This document shows, one piece after another, positions 8,461 through 20,545 of a stretch of DNA of 64,000 nucleotides. The DNA is from Teleogryllus oceanicus (lineage: Eukaryota; Arthropoda; Insecta; Orthoptera; Gryllidae), in contig CAXIVR010000004.1 in NCBI GenBank assembly GCA_964035755.1, positions 8,318,070-8,382,069 on the forward strand, in the 5' to 3' direction. The notes below the pieces were generated by a model. It ran no database searches. It was given only the letters and a program-made list of their open reading frames with translations, and had not been told where the DNA came from. Numbering within the stretch: position 1 is the stretch's first letter; the number at the start of each line of letters is the position of its first letter. The position numbers and the translations under genes are program-made.

Positions 8461-10779
8461 GTCGAGGCTCGTCCCCGATTTGTTCGTCGAAAATCGAAAA
8501 GCTTGTCCACTGACAAGACAAATGTGTAAATATTACTGGCAAATATGTAAAGAACCATGTTTCCAATTTTTGGAAACAAATTCACGTTTTTCTCTACTTT
8601 CGTCTTTTTCATCTTTTTTCTGGTCCATCGGAGGTTGAAAACAAAATGGCCCTCGTACAAAAGAATGGTCAATAGATGCTTTTTTTCTGTGGCAAAATTG
8701 AGGATGCACAATTTTTCTGCCTCAAATCCGCACAATTTCACCAAAGCGCTACTGGTGGCAGCCTACAAAAATATTTTACGGTTATTCACCTTAGCAAAAA
8801 TAAGCGTTATATGCGGGATTTAGACAACATTTTCATCAATTTCCATCCAAATTTCCTGCATTACTTATAAATTGGCTGGTCGGCCAAGGCCCGTTCGGGC
8901 TGTCGAACAAAAGAACAAGAACAGGAACTTATAAATTGTCATCATTTCTTTAGAGAAACTGTGCGGTGCGAATACCGTATGTCAGTTTTGAGTGAATTTT
9001 TTATAAAACATTGGATGGAAAGTCAACTGTGGACGTCTGTCCTAACGAGCTCGTTCTCAGCGTGACTTCAGGACGTTGGGAATAACTTGAGCTCTCTCAC
9101 GCTAGGAGCCTTCTCACCGATGCGGCTTTCATCTCAATAACATTTTTTCAAAACATAAAAAATAATTTTTATGCTTCAAAATCAAATGAATAAGGAGTGA
9201 CGTAAAGAATTTTATTAAATTCAAACAGTGCGCGTGTTTCTTTTGGTGTAATGGGTTGTGGTAATCATATCAATAGAAAGTTTTGTTTCAGAAAAACATG
9301 TTTTGAGGGTTAAAGATTAGTTTGTGGCCAAGTCACTGATTTTTTGTAAGTTCTCTGAAAATTATTACTTGATGTAGGACACCTGCTGACCATTCCGAGA
9401 CAATGAGTGTTTTACAGATAAAGTGAGAATGTTGTTAATTACGGTACCTATTTAGCTCGTGAATGTTCATATCTTAAAAGTCCGTGAAGAAGGTCCGAAA
9501 TAGAAATAGCTTCCAAGCTATTTGGGAATTTCAAGTTGATGGTGATTAAGTTGACATTTTCCAAGACGAAAAAGCTGGGGTAGCTTAACTACGTTACGGT
9601 TACGAGGAAAAGCAGATATGTGCTAAACAGAAATCACACTAACGGTGCGAAGTACCTGAGGCTGGTGAAAGACAAGGTGTGTTGTTTGGAAGTCCTCAGA
9701 GTCAGTCGCAAATTTTCATTTACACGATACCATCGAACTTCATCTCACTACACCTGAGTGGACACTTTCATGGAAATTTTGGAGATGATGATGTAGTCTT
9801 TGAGAAGTACATAAAATAATCTTGAGTTTGTGCAGCGCATAAGTCATTTTTAAGTCAAAATTCTTCTTACAAACTCACAAGACGCTTCACACTCGGACAA
9901 TCACCATTCTTCATTTAGGACTCTACCGCAGATACCGAATGTAGGGGGAGGAAGCCGGAAGTGATTCATTTATCTTCAGACTTACAACTTTTTCTGCATC
10001 TCGTTAATGTGAGATTAAACCGGACTTTGCTAATATTAGTCATATTCGGTATTTATTGGTTACACATACATCAAATAAATAACAGTCTTTGTTCAATAAA
10101 ACAAGATTTATAATTTTAAGATTTAATATTCTCTCATTAGTTGATACATGATATGACCCATTAGTTATGTATGCATTTAAACGAAACATTTTAAAGCCAA
10201 TAATCGTATATGGGGACTTGTAGTGCGTAATACCGCTTAATTAAATCTAAAAAGTATTCAACATTTGAAAGGAAACTTGCCGAGGGGGCAAGAACTTCTA
10301 ATAATAGAATACTGTAGTGCGCACATCACTTTCAAAGTAAATGATTTTTATAACTATTTGTTAATGCGTGCGTGGTAATGAAAACGCCGCATCCTTACAG
10401 ATAACACGTTATTTCATGACTGAAGTTTCCTCTAATCAAATATTTGCAGTAATAATGGAAAATATTACTCCAAAGTATTACTCGTAGAATTTTGTAATTA
10501 ATACCAAAAAAAATTGCATTGCATATAAGTAGCATTGGAAAAAGCATGTATGTCAATTCATTAGGATTAACGTTCTAAATAAAAATAAATTATTCGGGGA
10601 GAGACAGATGCGAATCGGGAACAGTAGTATTTTTCATGTAGTTCCTTTGAATGAGGATCGATAAGAAAGTCACCCTAGCTTTCATTTTAGTACTTGATCC
10701 TCCAGGGCTCTAATGAGTTGTAATTAATACCAAACAACAATATAAATTGTAAGTGCGCGCGCGGGCGCGTGGGTTGCAG
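8461..10779 (+). other. Intron C-D, AT-rich, nothing firmly recognised
   Basis: More than 2 kb of AT-rich sequence. The part at 9000-9900 has patchy codon-like stretches that may be a decayed transposon ORF, but I could not align it to a family. The acceptor of exon D (TTGCAG, 10774-10779) closes the intron. Confidence 0.4.
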
Positions 10780-11189
10780 CCTGGTGATGGACTACGTGTG
10801 GCACCACAGCGCGGGCGCCATCAAGCCGCACCAGTTGGCGTTCCCGCCGTACGCGGCGGCGGGCCGGCGGCCCGGCGCCCTCGGGCCGCACGAGGCGGCG
10901 GCCGCCGCCGCCGCGGCCGCCGCCGCCCTCCACCTGCACCCGGGGCTGGGCCTGCACCACCCGCCGCACGCGTCCGCCTTCCGGCCCGTGTTCCCCGGCG
11001 CCGCCCTCGCCCCGCCCCGGCCCCGCCCCGCGCCCGCGCCCGCGCCGCCCCGGCGGCGGCCCGCACGGCAGCCCCCCGGCGCCGCAGCCCGCCAGCGACG
11101 ACGAGGACGGGCCCGTGGACATCGAGACCACCGAGGAGGACCCGCCCCCCGCCCCCGCCGCGGACTGGCCGCCCCCGCACAAGGACCAG
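10780..11189 (+). CDS. fuss: fussel/SKOR exon D: Ala/His/Pro-rich and acidic region, one frame change
   Basis: The acceptor GGTTGCAG is followed by C, which completes the Ser codon left open (AG) by exon C, then LVMDYVWHHSAGAIKPHQL and FPPYAAAG. A poly-Ala run and LHLHPGLGLHHPPHASAF follow. In the second part the protein-like frame shifts by +1 within the CCCCG-rich stretch at about 11000-11055, and the new frame reads SDDEDGPVDIETTEED, then PPPAPAADWPPPHKDQ to the donor CAG|gtgaga (phase 0). The acidic motif and the matching phases on both sides support a real exon. One extra base or two missing bases in a C-run, probably an assembly error, explains the frame change. No folded domain is expected here. 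Confidence 0.75.
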
Positions 11190-11464
11190 GTGAGACGCAC
11201 TTTATTCACATTACCTACCAGATTGTTTCGAGACATGAATGTTTTTATCATTGCATTTCGAACGAAGTCAGTACAATCACGTTCAGCGCGAAGCTCCAAC
11301 TCTCCTTAATAGAAGAAAACATTGTATCTTTTGTGAGTGAATATAATATATCGATTCTAAACGCGATATATCGTCATCCATAGTAATATGGTGTCACTTG
11401 AGAGAAAGATGGGGTTTGTAATGTCATCAATTCTTTATGAACTCGTCAATGTTTTCTAAAGTAA

Positions 11465-11528
<64 letters not shown>

Positions 11529-12223
11529 GTTTTGCTATTTCAGGCTTTCTTTTCCAGTGATGTGCGTATCTCTACTTTTCAAATGTCTTACAGGAAAGGG
11601 CATACATAGTATGGCGAACGTCTCTCGAAAGGAAACGAAATTCAACCATTTTTTGCTGTGTATTGCAACTGTAATGCGATATGGCTAGTTATCTTCATTA
11701 CTATTTTATATCTTTACAATCTGTAAATGCAATGAGTATCATAATGTCATAAACAGAAAGGAAATTATTTGTCAAAAGAACCAAAAAGCCAAGATTACTT
11801 CACATGTAAGGAGATAATTTTAGAAAATACTTTGACATTTTCAATAATTTAAATATTTATAATATATGAATTGCATCACAAATACTCATAGGCTCAGAGA
11901 GTAATGTTTTATTTTCTTTAAAGATGCCTACGCGAATTTGCAAAATCGACCTATTGGTAAAATGGTGATTATTCCTGATATACAAGTTATGAAAGCAACA
12001 CCTCATTCACGAAATGCGAAGTTGAAGAAAAATGAAATACAATATTGATTTCTACCTCATTTTTACAGTATAATTACAAGAATTCTGTCCCTAAAATCGG
12101 TGTGAATGTGATTTTATTATGAGATTTTTTTCTTCTAATTTCTTTCCTAGATCTCATGATGTCTAGCCGAAAGAATTTTCAATATAATAGTTATAAAAAT
12201 AGAAAATGTTATATTTGTGTTAT
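11190..12223 (+). other. Start of the long intron D-E
   Basis: AT-rich DNA with one (AAT)n microsatellite at 11464-11528 (about 21 units). Nothing else recognised. Confidence 0.7.
11464..11528. repeat. (AAT)n microsatellite
   Basis: Uninterrupted AAT triplets over about 65 bp. Confidence 0.98.
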
Positions 12224-12524
12224 GCGGAATCGGTGGTATAACGGTTAGCGTATCGGACTGTTCCCTTTCCATCGGAGGGGAAGTAAATCCGACTGTCCCA
12301 TGTAGTAGACTTACTGCATGTAAAAGATCCTCAAGCCTAAATGAACCCTCTGAGCAAAATTGAGTTCCGCCTGTTTCGTCGCCCAAGATAATGCCTCCTT
12401 TCTCCGCTAGGTGGTGATAGGAGCATAGCGAAATTTGCGTGGTTAGACGGAAGAGCGGGCCTGATGACCCGAGTCTCGCCATGTAAAATACGGCATTAAC
12501 TAACTAACTAACTAACTAACTAAC
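12224..12524 (+). mobile_element. SINE-2, tRNA-derived, (TAAC)n tail
   Basis: The head GGTGGTATAACGGTTAGCG (near 12232) resembles box A of Glu/Asp-type tRNAs, and the element ends in six to seven TAAC/AACT repeats. It is about 300 bp. The body, with TGTAGTAGACTTACTGCATG and GGTGGTGATAGGAGCATAGC, is unrelated to SINE-1. This is the only copy noticed in the window. Confidence 0.75.
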
Positions 12525-12639
12525 GAAGAGTTAGTACACGGCTTAAAATTATGCAATACCAAATTAACGACAATTATGTAACGAGATTGAAGAAATATAT
12601 TATCCTTCTTTACTGCAATGTGCTATTTGGTTCAGTTGA

Positions 12640-13480
12640 ACTACAAATTGTGTAGCTGCAGCTTCGAAAGAAGGTTATTAGAGCAGCGTGCACCCACCCA
12701 AACGGCATGAAGCCGAAGACAGATGCGCAGCGGCATGGCGTCCTCCGGCGACCAGCGCGTAATGCCTCGCACAGCCCCCTCCGCCCCGCTCAGCCGGGGG
12801 CCGGCGCTCTCCAGCCACTCTCCAGCCGCATCGATTACAATTTGTTTCAATAGCGCCGAGCCACTCGCCAGCAACAAAGCCCCGGCCGCCGCCCTCGCCC
12901 CCGGCGGGGGATTACGCTCCCCTCGCGGGGCGACCGCCAGGTGCCAGCACTAATGGCCATTAACATGCAGATGACTCGCGACTTCCGCGCCCCCAACGCC
13001 GCTCCGGGGAGCCATCGCCGCGCGCCGCCAGAATTAACTCTCAACTTCATTTGCACACTATTCGGACCCGATTGCGACGGACCGCGCGAGCGCCTTAATT
13101 CTGGAGGCGGCGCGGCGCGACGCGACTTTTTAACTCGAGAACTTTTCCCACTTGTCTGTAATTCCGCTCGGCCTCTGTCTAATTACACAGGCGGGGGTGG
13201 CGGGGGAGGGGGCGGGAGGGGAGGTGGGAGCCGGATTCGTATTCCGGGCGGCGACCGCCGGCAGATTGCGAAGAGCCCGCGTCCGCCCTTTTTATTTGGA
13301 GGTGCGGCGATAAAACGGAGTCACGTGCCGTCTGCACCCGCCCCGTCCCCACACACTCCCCATCGCATCCCTCTGCGAAGCCAACATCGCTCCTCACGCA
13401 ACTGCCCTGCAAAGGCGCTTGCCTTGCACAGCAAGACAAAAGAAAATTAGTTCCGCACGCCACACGACGTCTCCAGAACG
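12640..13480. promoter_or_regulatory. GC-richer island, candidate regulatory element
   Basis: The composition changes sharply from the AT-rich flanks. The island contains homeobox-like motifs (AATTAAC, TAATGGCCATTAA, CTAATTACAC) and no splice-bounded ORF. Its position in the large intron of a developmental co-repressor gene makes an enhancer or conserved non-coding element plausible. This is inference from composition only. Confidence 0.3.
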
Positions 13481-13514
13481 TTGTCATCTCCGTTTTTTTT
13501 TCTTTCTTTTTCGT

Positions 13515-13870
13515 TTACTACTAAGTAGGAAGAGAAAGTTATGTAACGCTGCAGGCGAGCAAGAGAAATTAAATTTTCAATATTTATCATAGATGAAAGA
13601 AACGCCGAGAATCTATTGCAATTTTCGAAAACTCAAGGATATTAAGGAAACTGAAACGCGCTTGGTTCCGTTTTTTTTTTTTGAAAAAATATGAAATATG
13701 TTGAGTCTGATGTAAAATACCCCTCTTTCAAAATATTCGTTTCAAACTCAGAGTGCTTTGAGATTTTTCGGTATCAAGGACCCGCAAAACATGGAATCTG
13801 AACACATAACAGATTTATCCTCTTTTTCGTTAACAGAGACCGACAATAAGAGTTTATCTGTCAATAATTT
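13515..13870. mobile_element. Decayed relative of the 3203-3843 foldback family
   Basis: AGAGAAAGTTATGTAACGCTG near 13530 matches, inverted, the right end of the 3203-3843 element. Further in, the stretch with TGATGTAAAATACCCC and TTTTTCGTTAACAGAG matches internal blocks shared with the 45.6 kb copy. No coding content. Confidence 0.55.
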
Positions 13871-14169
13871 GTTTTCCTGCGCACGACTACAACACTTTTC
13901 TTCTTACAAAGTAAAGTGAGAAAATAAAAACATTGCGTTTTGGTCGACAGTCATAATCTATTAGAACCACATTGAACAACTTGTGTTTCAGTAAGAAACA
14001 GCCAATGTAAGGTTGTCAACAGACAGAGGTTTCCGTCTTGGCCCATCCTGGAAAAGAGACAGGTGGGCAAATTCTGTCATCGAAGTTTATGTTTAGGAAG
14101 GCCAATATCAGAATCCGTATCAGAATTGAAATATAAAGTATTAAGTTCTTGAATATTATTCCGAGATGC

Positions 14170-15060
14170 ACCGTTCTAACGTCATATTCATTACTCGAAA
14201 AGTGCAGGGAATCCAAACTCATTGTTCGTAGGAGCTCCGGAAATCCGCGTGCCGGCTCTGCAGTCAGCAGTGAAGAGGTGCCCCTAGGAGCGGCGATATT
14301 GTGGAATGCCTCGACTGGCTGCAATCGCCACGCAACGATCTCAGGCAAATCAGAGCCCGCAGTCACGTGCGGCTCCTGCAGTAATTAGCGCGCGAGCGAA
14401 CAAGGACTCGGCCAAATACTCGATTCGCTGATGCTGCCGCGATAGATCTAGTCGGATAAAATTGTTATTTCCAGGAAAGCGCTTTGCGCTGCGCTGCCAT
14501 CAATTATTTTCCCGCTTGTTTTATCTCCGCGCCGGTCGCCTGCGAGTGTAAATGCGCTATTGATATTAATTTAGCGGAATATAGCGCCGCCGCTCAATTA
14601 TATAGAAAGCACTTGATTCCGGCTTTCCGGCTGAAGAGCAAGAGATCTGAGATAAAAGTTCCATTGTAACAACTTTGTGGCGCGGCGAGCCGCGGGACGG
14701 TGCCCGTCAGAACATTATGTAACGCGGTGGCATGTTTGCTGCCTAAGTGGAAGACTTAAAATTACTTTCCAAAGTGGCGCGCGGGCGCAGCGAAAAGGGG
14801 CGGGGCGGGAAGAGGGAGGTAAGAAGGCGGGTGCGGGGCAGCGAGAAAGCAGTGGTGCGAGGCGAGCCGTGGTGAGATGGGGGGGGGGCGGGGGGGGCCG
14901 GTGGGAGGTCTCCTTTGTCTGCGACGGGCGGCCGGCGCCGGGGCGATGCAGATAAAGCGGGGCGATCGCGTTGTTTGAGCCGCCGCCTATCGAACTTGGG
15001 CCGCGCAGCGCCGCTCTCAATTCCTCCTCCTTCTGTACTCACACACGCCTTCTATTTCCG
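14170..15060. promoter_or_regulatory. Candidate conserved regulatory block
   Basis: Mixed-composition DNA with clustered ATTA/TAAT motifs (AGTAATTAGCG, TCAATTATTTTCC, GATATTAATTTAGC, CTCAATTATATAG) at 14380-14610, followed by a GC- and G-rich stretch to 15050. ORFs are short and overlap on both strands. The look is that of a developmental non-coding element; no experimental or comparative support is available here. Confidence 0.3.
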
Positions 15061-15061
15061 G

Positions 15062-15113
15062 CGGAGGTGGCTCAGGCCATTAATTGATACCACTGCAATG
15101 CCTCTAACTAGGT
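15062..15113 (+). mobile_element. SINE-1 older copy, left part (interrupted)
   Basis: GGTGGCTCAG to CCTCTAACTAGGT corresponds to the tRNA-like head of SINE-1. The remainder of the same copy resumes at 15664, after a younger SINE-1 that inserted into it. Confidence 0.8.
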
Positions 15114-15663
15114 ACCGGGAGCGGTAGCTCAGTGCATCAACTGATGTCACTGCAGCGCCTCTGACCAGGAAGGTCCTAGGTTCCAGTTCCAACGGCGGCA
15201 GAATTTCCAGCTAGGTCGAATTCAGTCGCTGTCTGGAGGAGAATTCTAGCGGCCGGCTGCTCTGTTCGGTAGTATTCCGTGTTTTTCCGATCAGCGCCAG
15301 GCGAATGCCGGAGCAATACCCTAACAAACGGGCCACATACCGCGCGCCATCTGTCCTTCCTCTTCCTTGTCCTATCCTCTCCCCTTACACACACACACTT
15401 ACACTAACATGCACTACACTACCACATATTCCGGGAGACCGGTCGGGAGCTTAGGGCTCCTTTCCAGCTGGTTCCAGCGGTGCCCCGCTGGTGGGAGAGT
15501 CCTGGTTAGGGGGAAACCCCACTAGCGCACGGTAGGTCGGCGCCGGATCTCGCCATCGAGCGAGGGAAGATCACCGCCATCTCCCGCGAAAAAAGACATG
15601 CACTACACTAACGGGACTAATGACCAAAGCAGTTGACGCGCCCGGAAACACGAAAAAATCAAA
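15114..15663 (+). mobile_element. SINE-1, full-length, nested in an older copy
   Basis: It begins ACCGGGAGCGGTAGCTCAGT (box A TAGCTCAGTGC) with a box-B-like GGTTCCAGTTCC, continues through the whole SINE-1 body and ends CGCCCGGAAACACGAAAAAA. The 11 bp TCTAACTAGGT at 15103-15113 is repeated at 15664-15674, a target-site duplication that proves a retrotransposition event. Confidence 0.93.
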
Positions 15664-16128
15664 TCTAACTAGGTCCTAGGCTTCGAGTCCCGACGGGGGC
15701 AGGATTATCGACTCTAGCTAGATAACTAAGTTGAATTCAGTTGCTGTCTCCAGGAAAATTCTAGCGGCCAGCTGCTCTTATCGGTAGTTTTCCGTTGTTT
15801 CTCCGATCAACACCAGGCGAAAGCAGGGGCAGTTCCCTGACAACCGGGCCACGGACCGCGCCATGGATCTTTTCGAGCACCTCCTTGTCCTATCGTCACT
15901 CCTTTCTCTTACACACTCACATCTCTAAACTAACACACACGTCGAAAAACCAGTCGGGTGCTTAGAGTTTGTTCTAGCCGACGTGTAGATGGGCTCCGGA
16001 TCTCACCACCCATCAAAGGAAGATCACCGCCACCTACCAAGGATAAAACATGTTCGACCCTTCTTACGGGACTAATGACTTTAGCATTGACGCTTCGAGA
16101 ACCACGAAATAATAAGTCAGCCAATCAA
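15664..16128 (+). mobile_element. SINE-1 older copy, right part
   Basis: It resumes with box B GCTTCGAGTCC and continues through the body in degenerate form to GACGCTTCGAGAACCACGAA. Together with 15062-15113 it forms one interrupted SINE-1. Confidence 0.85.
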
Positions 16129-19100
16129 CTCACTTTCTATCGACCGCTCGCAGCGAAGTGAGCTGTGCTCGTTCCCTCCGGCATCCACCACCTACGTTCT
16201 GCTCGTTTGCGACTGACTTAAAAACTCGCTCTTGATAGATAAGCAGAGAAAGAATAGAAGCAGATGAAACTATATCGTAATAGTTGATTAGATTCCGCAT
16301 TTTCTCCCCACTCCCCCTCCACCCCGAAGCGCGTGTCCTTGCGACGCAGTGCCAAAAAAGGCGAAGAATTAGACCAAAAGACTTCGACGGGAAACCGTAC
16401 GCCCCAGCTTCCAGTAATAATGATTAGATTCCACACTATTCCATCACATTGAAAATGGCTGCATCCATTTTTTGTTGACTGGTTGAAATGGAGCAGTCAC
16501 ATCAAACCGCGCCCTCATACGCCCGCCTGGGGAGCCCATAAGGGGAACGGGCAACTTCCCCTTTCTCCGCACTCACTTCCCCTTAAAATCCACACAGGGG
16601 TGTACACGCGCAAGCTGAATCGGTGCGAGGTTGTGAATAGTGGCTTCATACGAAAATAAGTTAGCTAGATTTTTTTCTATCAAATAACCGAGAATGTTTG
16701 TATTCTTCACTACTTATTACTATTTGATGTTTATTTTCTTACTTAATTCTCCCTTATATAAACATCTTTGCTAAGTGATAAGAATATGTTTGAATGGTGA
16801 ATTCTTTCTTTGCTTTCGTTTTGTGTTGTGTTATTAAATCATTCAGTTTTTTATAGTATTTAGCAATATGTACAATAAATTAACAAGTCTCTTTAAGTTC
16901 ACAATATTAGCTTACGAACGGACAGCACTTTTAACAGACAAGAATAATTTGTCTGTTAAACCTTCTAACCTAAACGTAAAAAGTTCATGCTTTTAACTAA
17001 ACAGGATTACAAAATCAATATACTTTTGATTATTTATTTTTTTACTTTTACTCTGAATTGAGAATTTGAAATCGGACCGAGTATTATTTCATTTTAATGG
17101 ATCATTTCTTTGTCTTTAAGAGAAAATGGGAAATAATATAGTTAAATTTGTGACAATAATTGTCACGTAACGTCTTCCAAAGATTGTCATGGGCCAGGTA
17201 TCCAGCGAAGTAGCATTCTGTAGCCTCTGTACAACCCTTACATTTAAATCTCACGCCAATTTCCCTGGATGCAGTGCCCGCATCCTCTAGTAAGCTTGTT
17301 ACCTTGCCCGCGACCTAGACATGCCTAAAAGAGAGGGTTTCTGTAGAGTCACTGCTACGCCCACCTACCATGTAGGAAAACATACATTTCATTTCCCACT
17401 ACAATCCACTCAGAAGAAGAAATATCAAACGGCTCGAAGAAGGTTTGATAAATCTCGTAAAATCACTTTAAGAGAACTATGAAGTCCAAGAGTCTACACA
17501 GTGCAGAATGTGACATGAAATGAAGCTGCTGCTGATGATGATGAGGATGATGATCTGTTAGGAAGGATTTTCGGAAAACTCTCCCCTGGACACCGTTGAA
17601 TTCGAAGAGACTTTAAGGATCTTAGTCGAGTGAGTCGTCATCTGTAAGTTCATTTTTGATTTCAAACTAGGGATTGAACGTTTCTAAACTAAAAATTACT
17701 GCCCACAGATTTAAATTTAAAAAAAAATTGGTTATCGATTCTCCGATAATATTGGTTTTCCGAGACTAATTCTGAATATAGCACCGACACGCATTCGCTT
17801 GAATAATAAGCGTTATCTAAGATCATGTTAAATAAAATGCTTCATATTTGGAATAGCACAACAGAGGCGAAGAACAGTTATGCAACGTAACTTATTAAAT
17901 TGACTTTCACTTATACTCAATACATTGAATAATTCACAATAATGTAGGGAAAATTATTTTCTGCAGAAAGACAATCGATGTACGCAAAGATCACGCAGCA
18001 CTCATCGATAATAAATTGCTTCGAGCAAACAAACGTATAAACAAAATCAAACAAATATTCTGTGGGTGTAGAATCATAATTTATTTGTTGGGAAGAAAGA
18101 AATTCTCGTACTGTAACACAGTTGTGGAAACTTACATGAGCTTCAGCGTTCACAGAGTTCAATTTACCTGTACAGTATTTTTAGCTTCTTGTAACTAATA
18201 ATGGAGGTTTTTTTTACTGATAATCTCAAGTAGTAAACATTTCATTTAATTTCTGTTAATATTTCCTCATGCATGTGTGAAAGTATAAATTAGGTCATTT
18301 TCTGGTAACAGTCGTTGTAACCTTATGTTTTATTGTTGTAATTTCTATATTGTCTCAATTTCACATGCGTATATTAAAATGTTTAATAAATGTGCATGCA
18401 AATTTGTTGATGTACAAAATATATTCTTCCAATCCTACACTTGCCTATAGTTTTCAACGAGAATCAGAAACTGGGAAACTGGAAAGCCGACATTACCTTG
18501 AAATCGAATTGGAAAATACTTAAGTAAATAGCATTACCCCGGCTGTGTAGAACATGTTTGAGAAATATGTATCCCCTCCCTCCCCCACGCGGCGCCATCA
18601 ATTCACGTGCGCCCACAACAGGGCGGCGGCGGCCGTCATTAATCAGACCCGCCCGACCACCCACCGATCAATAGAATCATTCACAATCATTACAGTTGCT
18701 CACTTCTTATCTCAGCTTAAAGCTACGCGAAGCCGCGCCAGGACAACGCACCTGGCAAGCGAAATTAGCTCCTTTACAAAATTTCTTCATTTAGAAATTC
18801 CCTCGTTCAGCCTAGGCCCAACCAAGCAGAATGAAAATGAAGAGGGAAATATTGCAGTTAAAGTAATGATACTTCCAGAATCTGCAACAAATTATTAAGA
18901 AGTATGCATGTAAAGAAACATCATATATTATTTTTTACTGTATTAATTAATGGAGAGGATTAACATGTAATAAATTTATACCTATTGTCCAACGTATGGT
19001 GATATTCCTATAATTAATGTTTGAATGATTTTTTTAAATTTTGATTGTATGGTCATATCCGGTTCCTTGGTCTGTTGTCACAAAACAAGGAAAAAAAATA

Positions 19101-19199
19101 TAATTAATATTACATAGAATAAGGTTATGGCAATAAATAAATATTTGGTTGTAATTAATAGATCTATCTCATGTATAAAAAAAACAACCACAAATAACC
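16129..19199 (+). other. Intron D-E, AT-rich, little recognised
   Basis: About 3 kb with no exon. A GC-richer patch at 16200-16640 and another at 18560-18800 (with CATTAATCAG) may be short regulatory elements. The part at 17160-17480 resembles repeat DNA, but I found no second copy in the window. Confidence 0.4.
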
Positions 19200-19665
19200 A
19201 AGACATTATGTATTCACATTACAATGGACTATAGACTCGCGCCGGAAGCTAGTGTGTACCTCACTCAGGCACAACTTATATAATTCTCGGCTCACCGCAC
19301 AACACTCTACTAGTGCCATATTCATCATGGTGTGTGTTGGTGTGGTGAGGAGGATTGTGTGTCTCACTCCCCCAGAGGTGCCTGAGATGGAGGAGCATTC
19401 AGCACATGTATTAATTATGTTTTCATGTTTTGGTTGCAAGGTATGTAACGTTTTTTGTACAAGATATTGTAAATGCAGACATGATTGTTGTTATATGACA
19501 CGTGGTTTTTTGGTTGTAGTATAGTAAATGTGTGTTGTTTCCTTTCCTCATTTTATTCAGCCCTGAAGATGGAAATAAATGTTCCAAAACGTCTGCAAAC
19601 AACTAACTTATAGTTCGTGTTTACTTATGACCAAGCCCCGTTAACCTGCCTTCCAATATTTCATC
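19200..19665 (+). mobile_element. Penelope-like element relic with hammerhead-like core
   Basis: It shares blocks in order with the inverted relic at 29640-29870: GTTGGTGTGGTGAGG, GAGATGGAGGA, then CCTGAAGATGGAAATAAATG-TTCC-AAAACG, then GACCAAGCCCCGTTAACC. The CTGAAGA...AAAAC layout (19563-19590) with a GGAA/TTCC stem resembles the hammerhead core found at the ends of Penelope-like retroelements. No reverse-transcriptase ORF remains. The classification is inferred from the motif. Confidence 0.55.
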
Positions 19666-19700
19666 AATTGGTCGTTCAGAATTCTTCATTAATTTTTAGT

Positions 19701-20134
19701 TCAAGATTGCCTGATTGATTGATTGATTTTTTCGTGTTTCCGGGCGCGTCAACTGCTTTGGTCATTAGTCCCGTTAGTCTAGTGTATGTTTGTTTCTCGG
19801 GAGATGGCGGTGATCTTCCCCCGCCGGATGGTGAGATCCGGCGCCAACCTACCGTCGGCTAGTGGAGTTTCCCCCTAACCAGGACTCTCCCACCAGCGGG
19901 GCACCGCCCCAGTCGGGACGAGCTCTAAGCTCCCAACCGGTCTCCCGGAATATGTGGTAGTGTAGTGCATGTCAGTGTAAGTGTGTGTGTAAGGGGAGAG
20001 GATAGGACAAGGAAGAGGAAGGACAGATCGCGCGCGGTCCGTGGCCCGTTTGTTAGGGTACTGCTCCGGCATTCGCCTGGTGTTGATCGGAGAAACCACG
20101 GAGAACCGATCAGAGCAGTCGTCAAGATTGCCTG
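19701..20134 (-). mobile_element. SINE-1, 5'-truncated, with 13 bp target-site duplication
   Basis: In reverse orientation, the (TGAT)n tail at 19711-19727 is followed by the complete 3' body and ends inside the AGCAGTCG block, so the tRNA head is missing. TCAAGATTGCCTG flanks it at 19701-19713 and 20122-20134. Truncation at the 5' end with a duplication is the expected product of target-primed reverse transcription. Confidence 0.93.
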
Positions 20135-20219
20135 GAAAGTGAATACAATAACAGTTGAAAAAAATGTGACGTTTCGTGAGCTGTGTAAGGAGCAGTGAGA
20201 CTTGGAGGGCAATCAGAGG

Positions 20220-20545
20220 CCTGAGGATAGCAAGGGAAGAAGCGCGCGGGTGGACCGCTAGCCCCGGGGCGGGGGCGGAGTGGGGCGGGGGCGAGGGGCG
20301 GAAGCGGGGGGGCGCCCTGTCGATACGCCGCCGCCGTTAATCACGAAGTGGCGGCCGCGTGCACAATGGCGCCTGTTTGCTCGAGGCAACGCGAGGCGGC
20401 GCCAGGCCCTGGGCCACGGGGCGCATGCGGCGAGCGCGGGTCGAGGGACAAGCACTGGCGGAGGTGAAGCAGCGGGGGCGGAGACAAACGCCGGCTGGAG
20501 CGACAGCGCACACAACTCATTTACTCAACTTCATTGGCAGTTTTA
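20220..20545. promoter_or_regulatory. GC island, candidate regulatory element
   Basis: A sharply bounded GC-rich stretch with CpG clusters and a CGTTAATCACG motif. ORFs are GC-rich shadows on both strands. Function unknown. Confidence 0.2.

Noticed and set aside
19206..19524. ORFs of 77 and 90 codons on opposite strands
   Set aside because: They lie within a Penelope-like relic region and show no reverse transcriptase or endonuclease motif; the related copy at 29.7 kb does not keep the frames.
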